Shown in pieces: positions 12,944 through 17,729 of a stretch of 17,729 nt of DNA. Within the stretch, counting starts at the first letter, position 1. Each line of letters opens with the position of its first letter. A model generated the notes under the pieces. That model worked only from the letters and a program-made list of their open reading frames with translations, was not told the origin of the DNA and did not search any database. Source of the DNA: Thermoprotei archaeon. Lineage in GTDB: Archaea > Thermoproteota > Thermoprotei > Thermofilales > Thermofilaceae. Location: the NCBI GenBank assembly GCA_003649495.1, contig QMRZ01000018.1, positions 1 to 17,729 on the forward strand, in the 5' to 3' direction. Made by a program: the position numbers and the translations under genes.

Positions 12944-15025
12944 GTGCGCGGGCTCTTGCTCACGCTAATAGCAGCACTGCTGGCAGCGTCGACCACAGCT
13001 GGGACCTTCACCTCACAGATCAGAATCAGGGTATTTGACGCAGCTGGCAGGAAGCTCACGTATAGTGAGCACAAGCCGCTCGTTAAGCTCGAGGGGCACG
13101 GCTACGCTCGCGAGTGCTCTGGGCATGAGTGTAGCTTTAACGTGCAGGTAGCGTCTAACGAGACTGCCCTCAGCTTTAACCTCACCGTGTACTGGCTAGG
13201 CGTGAAAGTGTACAGGGGGGCGGTGACGCTCAATAATGGCTCCTCCAGGACCGTGGATGTGAGGGTCAACGCCACTAATGTTAAGCTACTGGGGATAGAT
13301 GATGGCGGCGGCAGAGTAGACTCGTGTAGGCTCAAGCTAGAGGGGGCTGTGAAGCTCACCCTCGAGTGTGGCACGACAGTCTCGCTCCCCTTCGGCCTCT
13401 ATAAGGTGAGGAGCGCCGAGCTGCTAGTCGCTGAGCATTATGTGCCCGTTGAAGTGGAGGATGATGAGTTCGAAATTACCAGCGACTCCAGAGAGGTGAA
13501 GATACGGCTTGGAGTAGCCAATAGCGTCACGCTGAGAGTGGTGAAGGCTGATGGCAGCCCCCTGGCTAATGGGACGCTCAAGCTCACATTCCTGGGATCG
13601 AAGGAGCTGGTGAGAGTGTATGATGGGCCCATTGAGGGCGGCGTCGTGAAGCTCAGAGACCTCCCCTACGGCGAGTATCTAGCTGAGGTCTACTGGAGCG
13701 GCCTGAGGCTATTGAGCGAGAGCATCGAGTTAGGCCCCTCCTCAGCTACGATAACCCTCACGACAAGCTTGATGCCCAGAGTAGAGTTACACTTGCTAGA
13801 CGCGGATGGCTACCCGCTAGCCAATACGGTGGTATACATTGAGGGGGCAGGGCTCAGGATGACCGCCTTAACTGACGAGGGAGGGTGGGCATCTCTTAGG
13901 GACGTGCTCCCCGGCTTCTACAACGTGTCGATCAAGTGGCTGAACGAGACGATCAGCGCCCCCATCTACATCGGGGGAAGCGGCAGTGCCGCTGTGAGGA
14001 TGCCTCTGAGGACCTTTAAGGTGGTATTAACACCTAAGAGGGCGAGCGACCTGCCTTCAGGCTTAAGGGCGGAATTGCTCTACGAGCCAGGAGGCTATGT
14101 GCTGGCCCAGTCGTCGCTGGACTCGCCCTCACCTCGGCTCACACTAGCGCCACAGATACCCATCCCGATCAAGGCTGCTCTGAAGCTAGTCGTGTACTGG
14201 GGCGACCGGCTACTGGTCGAAAAGGCTGTGGACCCTTACTCGCGAGTTAGGTACGTGAACCTCTCATTCGTCGACCTGGGGGTGGAGGTAGTAGACGCCA
14301 CTGGACATCCCCTGCCCGGCGCGGCACTGAGGATTGAGGATGCACTAGGGGTGCGCGAGGCAGTAACAGACCAGTATGGGCGCGTGCTGCTCAAGCACCT
14401 GTACGGGGAGAGGTTCGAGGTTGAAGTGACGTGGAGGGGCGTACCAGTGGCGAGGAAGTCGGTAGCCGCCTCCGAGGAGGAGTTAACGCTGAAAACCTAT
14501 GTGTACAACTTGGAGGTGGTGGTCAGGGGGGCCCTAGGCCAGCCGGTGGCTGGGGCTTTAGTGGGGGTGAGCATCTCCGGCCCCAACTTCTCGCTAGAGG
14601 TTAACGCGACGGCGGGGAGTGACGGCTTGGCGGAGGTTAAGTGGCTACCAGCCCCCCCAGGCTCGACCCTCATACTGAGAGTAATTAAGGGGAGGGTGGA
14701 GCTGGCCAGGCCGCTCACACTAGCTGACCTAGAGGAGGGAGTGGTGGAGGCTAGGCTGGATTTGCTGATGGATTACGGGTGGCTACAGCTTAGAGTTGGC
14801 GAGTTCATCGCCCTGGTGGCCGCCGCTGCACTCTCCATAGCCGCTGTGGCCCTGGTCTACAGGGCGCTCCGCACCCGGCTAGCAGCCAGGAAAGTTCTCT
14901 CAGAGTACAGGCTGGAGTGGGAGGCCGCCCCCAGCAGCTTCTGGGATAGGCTGAGAGCTAGCATCAGAGCCATGCTGGGGGGCGAGGAGGAAGAGGAGGA
15001 GGGAGAGTTCTTTGAGGAGCTGTGA
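12944..15025 (+). CDS. Large membrane-anchored surface protein with repeated beta-sandwich domains
   Basis: The 693-residue product has an N-terminal signal peptide (hydrophobic LLLTLIAALLAAS, about 4-16). A long extracellular part contains carboxypeptidase-regulatory/transthyretin-like repeats with the signature G-x-P-L/V-x-x-A; examples start near residues 199 (ADGSPLANG), 284 (ADGYPLANT), 450 (ATGHPLPGA) and 528 (ALGQPVAGA). Several are followed by TD..G or W.G endings. One membrane helix lies near 618-640 (FIALVAAAALSIAAVALVY), with an inside tail of about 50 residues ending in a run of Glu. About ten N-X-S/T sites fit a glycosylated cell-surface protein. Four cysteines in the N-terminal fifth may form disulfides. 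The start is GTG 12944, with a purine-rich GGGGAG just before it. Close spacing after trpS suggests shared transcription. The function is not known: S-layer-associated protein, adhesin or sensor are all possible. Confidence 0.82.
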   Translation: MRGLLLTLIAALLAASTTAGTFTSQIRIRVFDAAGRKLTYSEHKPLVKLEGHGYARECSGHECSFNVQVASNETALSFNLTVYWLGVKVYRGAVTLNNGSSRTVDVRVNATNVKLLGIDDGGGRVDSCRLKLEGAVKLTLECGTTVSLPFGLYKVRSAELLVAEHYVPVEVEDDEFEITSDSREVKIRLGVANSVTLRVVKADGSPLANGTLKLTFLGSKELVRVYDGPIEGGVVKLRDLPYGEYLAEVYWSGLRLLSESIELGPSSATITLTTSLMPRVELHLLDADGYPLANTVVYIEGAGLRMTALTDEGGWASLRDVLPGFYNVSIKWLNETISAPIYIGGSGSAAVRMPLRTFKVVLTPKRASDLPSGLRAELLYEPGGYVLAQSSLDSPSPRLTLAPQIPIPIKAALKLVVYWGDRLLVEKAVDPYSRVRYVNLSFVDLGVEVVDATGHPLPGAALRIEDALGVREAVTDQYGRVLLKHLYGERFEVEVTWRGVPVARKSVAASEEELTLKTYVYNLEVVVRGALGQPVAGALVGVSISGPNFSLEVNATAGSDGLAEVKWLPAPPGSTLILRVIKGRVELARPLTLADLEEGVVEARLDLLMDYGWLQLRVGEFIALVAAAALSIAAVALVYRALRTRLAARKVLSEYRLEWEAAPSSFWDRLRASIRAMLGGEEEEEEGEFFEEL

Positions 15026-15062
15026 CCACAAGTCGTCGCCCCAGGGGGCTGGAGAATTAGGC

Positions 15063-16097
15063 ATGGACGTGGGGCTCGGGAGGTGCCCAATCGTTAGGAA
15101 GGTCCTCAGGATAGCTGAGCCAATTCCTCTCATAGGCCACATAGCCTTTGGAGTCATAGATAGGGGTACGAATCTCCTGCAGCTGAGACCCACTACATCG
15201 TGCCCTCTCTCATGCATATTCTGCTCTGTGGATGCAGGCCCCCACTCTAGGCACAGGGCTACCGAGTACATCGTCGACCCCAACTACTTAGTCGAGTGGT
15301 TCAGGTGGGCCGTAAAGGCCAAATCCCTGGACAAGGCGCACGCGTACATAGACGCCGTCGGGGACCCCCTGGCTTACCCGAGGATCGTGGAGCTCGTGAG
15401 GGCTCTCAAGTCGCTCCCCTTCGTCGAGACAGTGGCGATGGAGACTCACGGCGCGATGCTCACCGAGAAGCTGGCCGAGGCACTCGACGACGCGGGGCTG
15501 GACCGGCTTAACCTCTCCCTCGACGCGCTGAATCCCGAGCTAGCCCGCACGCTCGCAGGAGCCCCTTGGTTTGACGTGCGCAGGGTCATGAGAGTAGCCG
15601 AGTACATTGCATCGAGCTTGAGGATGGACCTCCTGATCGCGCCAGTCTGGGTCCCGGGGCTCAACGACTCAGAGATCCCTAAGATCGTGGAATACGCCCT
15701 GAGGATAGGTGCTGGGAAGAGGTGGCCGCCGCTCGGCATACAGAAATACGAGGCGCACAAGTACGGGCGCCGCCCGAGGGGCGTGAGGCCCCTGCGCTGG
15801 AGGGAGTTCTACGAGGCGCTCAGGAAGTGGGAGCGGGAGTACGGGGTTAAGCTTGTGCTGCGGCCCGAGGACTTCGGCATAAAAAGGGCCAAGAGCATCC
15901 CTCTCGCGTTTAGGCGCTTCGAGCGGGTAAGCGTTAGGGTGGTGGGGCCCGGCTGGCTCAGGGGCCAGTGGCTGGGCGTCGCGAGGAACCGGGTTATAAC
16001 CGTGGTGGGTGCTGAGGGCGACCCCCCGCTCATGAGGAGGGTGCCCGTCAGGATCCTGAGGGTGAAGCACAACATATACGTCGCGGAGCTCGCCTGA
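15063..16097 (+). CDS. Radical SAM protein, COG2100-like, with C-terminal beta domain
   Basis: The product has 344 residues from ATG 15063. The Fe-S motif CPLSCIFC (Cys47, Cys51, Cys54) follows RPTTS. Then come IDAVGDPLAYP (the glycine-rich SAM-contact strand), METHGAML, LNLSLDALNPE and LLIAPVWVPGLND, in the order expected for the archaeal COG2100 Fe-S oxidoreductases. The last 60 residues (about 285-344, VSVRVVGPGWLRGQW onward) look like a small beta-barrel resembling a TRAM/OB domain, so it may act on RNA or tRNA. Between two tRNA synthetase genes, a tRNA-modification role is reasonable but unproven. A frame-open TTG at 15012 overlaps the surface-protein gene; ATG 15063, with GGAG about ten bases upstream, is the better start. 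Confidence 0.85.
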   Translation: MDVGLGRCPIVRKVLRIAEPIPLIGHIAFGVIDRGTNLLQLRPTTSCPLSCIFCSVDAGPHSRHRATEYIVDPNYLVEWFRWAVKAKSLDKAHAYIDAVGDPLAYPRIVELVRALKSLPFVETVAMETHGAMLTEKLAEALDDAGLDRLNLSLDALNPELARTLAGAPWFDVRRVMRVAEYIASSLRMDLLIAPVWVPGLNDSEIPKIVEYALRIGAGKRWPPLGIQKYEAHKYGRRPRGVRPLRWREFYEALRKWEREYGVKLVLRPEDFGIKRAKSIPLAFRRFERVSVRVVGPGWLRGQWLGVARNRVITVVGAEGDPPLMRRVPVRILRVKHNIYVAELA

Positions 16098-16102
16098 CGG
16101 GA

Positions 16103-16110
16103 GTTTTAAG
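16103..16110 (+). promoter_or_regulatory. TATA box of hisS
   Basis: GTTTTAAG lies just after the stop of the radical SAM gene, about 26 bases before the GTG at 16133. hisS therefore appears to have its own leaderless promoter rather than depending on the upstream genes. Confidence 0.6.
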
Positions 16111-16132
16111 TGTCTGAAGCACAGGCTATCTC

Positions 16133-17413
16133 GTGGCCTACAGGAGGCCTAGGGGCACTAGGGACTACCTGCCTGAGGAGTGCGAGGAGCGGAGGGCAGT
16201 GCTGGAGGGGCTCAGGGAGGTGTTCGAGCTGTACGGGTATGGGGAGGTGGTGACGCCGGCATTTGAGCACCTGGAGCTGCTAGTGGCTAAGGCCGGGGAG
16301 GAGGTGAAGGAGCAGATCTACTGGTTTGAGGATAAGGCTGGTCGGAAGCTGGGCTTAAGGTTCGAGCTGACTACTCCGATAGCTAGAATCGTGGCTGAGA
16401 GGCCAACACTCCCCAAGCCCATCAGGTTCTACTACATCCAGCCCGTGTGGAGGTACGAGGAGCCGCAGAGGGGAAGGCTCAGGGAGTTCTGGCAGGCTGG
16501 CGTGGAGCTGATAGGCGTGAAGGAAGTGTGGGGAGATGCGGAGGTGGTAGCACTCCTGGTGAACGCCCTCAGGAGAGTGGGGCTATCGTCGTTTAAGGTT
16601 CACGTCAATGATAGGAGAGTGGCGGAGGGCCTGTTGAGCTGGGCGGGCATTCCTCGGCACGCGCTTGGGGATGCGCTCAGGGCAGTCGATAAGCTGGAGA
16701 GGAGGGGCGCTGAGTACGTGAGGGAGAGGCTAAGAGAGCTTGGAGCTGAGCCGGGGAAGATTGAGCAGCTGATGGACATCCTCACTAGGAGCGAGCTGGC
16801 CGAGCTAGCTGAGATGGATCTGGGAAGCGAGGCTAGGGAGGGGGTGAAGAGCCTGGAGCAGCTGATGGAGGAGCTTGAGGAGGGGTATGGCTTGGCAGAT
16901 TACATTAAGGTTGACCTCAGCGTAGTCAGGGGACTGGACTACTACACAAGCCTCGTCTACGAGGTAAAGGTTAGCGGAGCTGAGGGACTGGGCAGCGTAG
17001 CTGGTGGCGGCAGGTACGATGACCTCATAGAGCTCGTGGGCGGGCCACCGCTGCCAGCCACCGGGATGGCCATAGGCGTTGAGAGGCTCGTTGAGGCTCT
17101 ACGCGCTCAGGGCGCGTTATCCCGCGGGAGGGGGAGGAGGGGGGTAATAGTGATACCTGTTAACGCGCAGTACAGGAGGGACGCGATAAGGGTGGCGGAG
17201 GAGCTTAGGAGGAGAGGGGTATCAGCGGTAGTGGAGCTCACTGGTAGGAGGCTCTCAACGGCCCTAGAGGCCGCAGATAAACGAGGGTTCAGGTACGCCG
17301 TGATAGTCGGGGGCCGTGAGGTGGAGAGCGGCCTGCTCACGGTGAGGGACTTAGAGAAGTGGAAGGAGGAGAGGGCGCCCCTGAGCAGCGTGGCCTCAAT
17401 GGCGGCCCAGTAG
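16133..17413 (+). CDS. hisS: Histidyl-tRNA synthetase
   Basis: This class II synthetase of 426 residues attaches histidine to tRNA-His. It begins with the diagnostic RGTRDYLPEE (7-16). FELTTPIARIVAE and motif 2 (WRYEEPQRGRLREFWQAGVE) follow. The histidine-specific HisA motif is GLDYYTSLVYEV, then GGGRYDDLIELVGG, and motif 3 is PATGMAIGVERLVEAL. The C-terminal 100 residues are the anticodon-binding alpha/beta domain (GVIVIPVNAQYRRDAIRVA onward). The start is GTG 16133, set by the TATA box at 16103-16110. Its 3' end overlaps the convergent isomerase gene by 18 bases. Confidence 0.97.
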   Translation: MAYRRPRGTRDYLPEECEERRAVLEGLREVFELYGYGEVVTPAFEHLELLVAKAGEEVKEQIYWFEDKAGRKLGLRFELTTPIARIVAERPTLPKPIRFYYIQPVWRYEEPQRGRLREFWQAGVELIGVKEVWGDAEVVALLVNALRRVGLSSFKVHVNDRRVAEGLLSWAGIPRHALGDALRAVDKLERRGAEYVRERLRELGAEPGKIEQLMDILTRSELAELAEMDLGSEAREGVKSLEQLMEELEEGYGLADYIKVDLSVVRGLDYYTSLVYEVKVSGAEGLGSVAGGGRYDDLIELVGGPPLPATGMAIGVERLVEALRAQGALSRGRGRRGVIVIPVNAQYRRDAIRVAEELRRRGVSAVVELTGRRLSTALEAADKRGFRYAVIVGGREVESGLLTVRDLEKWKEERAPLSSVASMAAQ

Positions 17414-17729
17414 CTCCTCCATTTCCCTCCTGAGGCGTGCACTCACATGGAGGCGGTCCTCTAAGACCTTCTTCATCCTCGATATTGTGGCGACAGGCGT
17501 CGGATCGACGCCTCTCATGAGCGCCAGGATGTAGGAGGTGAAGTCCACCAGCACCATCAGCTCCAGGTACTCGGAGAGGCGGCCACCCCCGCTGGACTTG
17601 AGCTCTGAGACTCCAACCCCCCTCTCCTTTAGGATCTCCCGCCAGTACTCGATCACTACAGTCAGCTCCTCCGGCTCCTCAGCTCCCCTTACGAAGACGG
17701 CGTGGTAGGACGCGGCTAACCCCCCCTCC
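17396..17729 (-). CDS. Bifunctional phosphoglucose/phosphomannose isomerase, C-terminal part
   Basis: The reading frame stays open to the right edge, so the N-terminal two thirds lie outside; 110 C-terminal residues are visible. They match the end of archaeal PGI/PMI: SYHAVFVRGAEEPEEL, then a helix VIEYWREILKERGV, and EYLELMVLVDFTSYILALM followed by RGVDPTPVATISRMKKVLE. The last, with GVDPTPV..I..(L/M)K, is the family's C-terminal signature. The enzyme interconverts glucose-6-phosphate or mannose-6-phosphate with fructose-6-phosphate, the product of the FBP aldolase/phosphatase encoded earlier in the window. A GTG at 17656 is only an internal codon. The last 14 or so residues run past the usual end of the family. 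Confidence 0.8.
   Translation of the reverse strand, partial: EGGLAASYHAVFVRGAEEPEELTVVIEYWREILKERGVGVSELKSSGGGRLSEYLELMVLVDFTSYILALMRGVDPTPVATISRMKKVLEDRLHVSARLRREMEELLGRH

Noticed and set aside
17396..17656. Independent 86-residue small protein starting at 17656
   Set aside because: The frame remains open upstream to the window edge, and the upstream codons continue the phosphoglucose/phosphomannose isomerase sequence.
1..17729. CRISPR array or complete insertion sequence
   Set aside because: No regularly spaced direct repeats and no transposase reading frame were seen on either strand.

Overview
The window looks like chromosomal DNA of a hyperthermophilic crenarchaeon (Thermoproteota). 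It is GC-rich (around 60% by eye) with heavy AGG arginine use. GTG/TTG starts are common, and many genes have a TATA box about 25-30 bases before the start codon, which fits leaderless transcripts. It carries archaeal-type glycyl-, tryptophanyl- and histidyl-tRNA synthetases, an archaeal tRNA-splicing endonuclease, a bifunctional fructose-1,6-bisphosphate aldolase/phosphatase, the end of an archaeal phosphoglucose/phosphomannose isomerase, and a tRNA-Asn that appears to carry two introns. Twice-interrupted tRNAs are best known in Thermoproteales and relatives, but the sequence alone does not fix the order or genus.

Layout. Positions 1-485 (minus) hold the N-terminal part of a HerA/DUF87-type ATPase. 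A divergent promoter separates it from the catalytic tRNA-splicing endonuclease subunit (567-1121, plus). Positions 1158-2426 hold what looks like a decayed Tat export locus: a twin-arginine signal-peptide remnant with a frameshift and stop, a TatA that has lost its membrane helix, and a TatC split by three frameshifts. Every other complete gene in the window is open. Next come a predicted phosphoribosyltransferase (minus), a 3-methyladenine DNA glycosylase (plus), a CPBP membrane protease (minus) and the FBP aldolase/phosphatase (minus).

A 290-base geneless stretch (6064-6357) contains strong inverted repeats. It is followed by a radical SAM protein with extra cysteine clusters (plus), tRNA-Asn(GUU) with two predicted introns (minus), GlyRS (minus), an M50 site-2-type protease with a PDZ domain, a helical protein of unknown function encoded just upstream of it, and an AbrB-like protein (all minus). 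The AbrB-like gene diverges from a plus-strand run: TrpRS, a large signal-peptide/single-TM surface protein with beta-sandwich repeats, a second radical SAM protein, and HisRS. The right edge holds the C-terminal end of phosphoglucose/phosphomannose isomerase (minus).

Themes. The intact genes serve mainly translation (three synthetases, a tRNA and the endonuclease needed to splice it) and sugar-phosphate metabolism (FBP aldolase/phosphatase and PGI/PMI). Envelope and membrane functions are represented by the surface protein, two membrane proteases and the broken Tat genes. The most unusual content is the decayed Tat locus, the two-intron tRNA-Asn, and three promoters (tat, radical SAM, trpS) whose TATA regions lie within or between inverted repeats.
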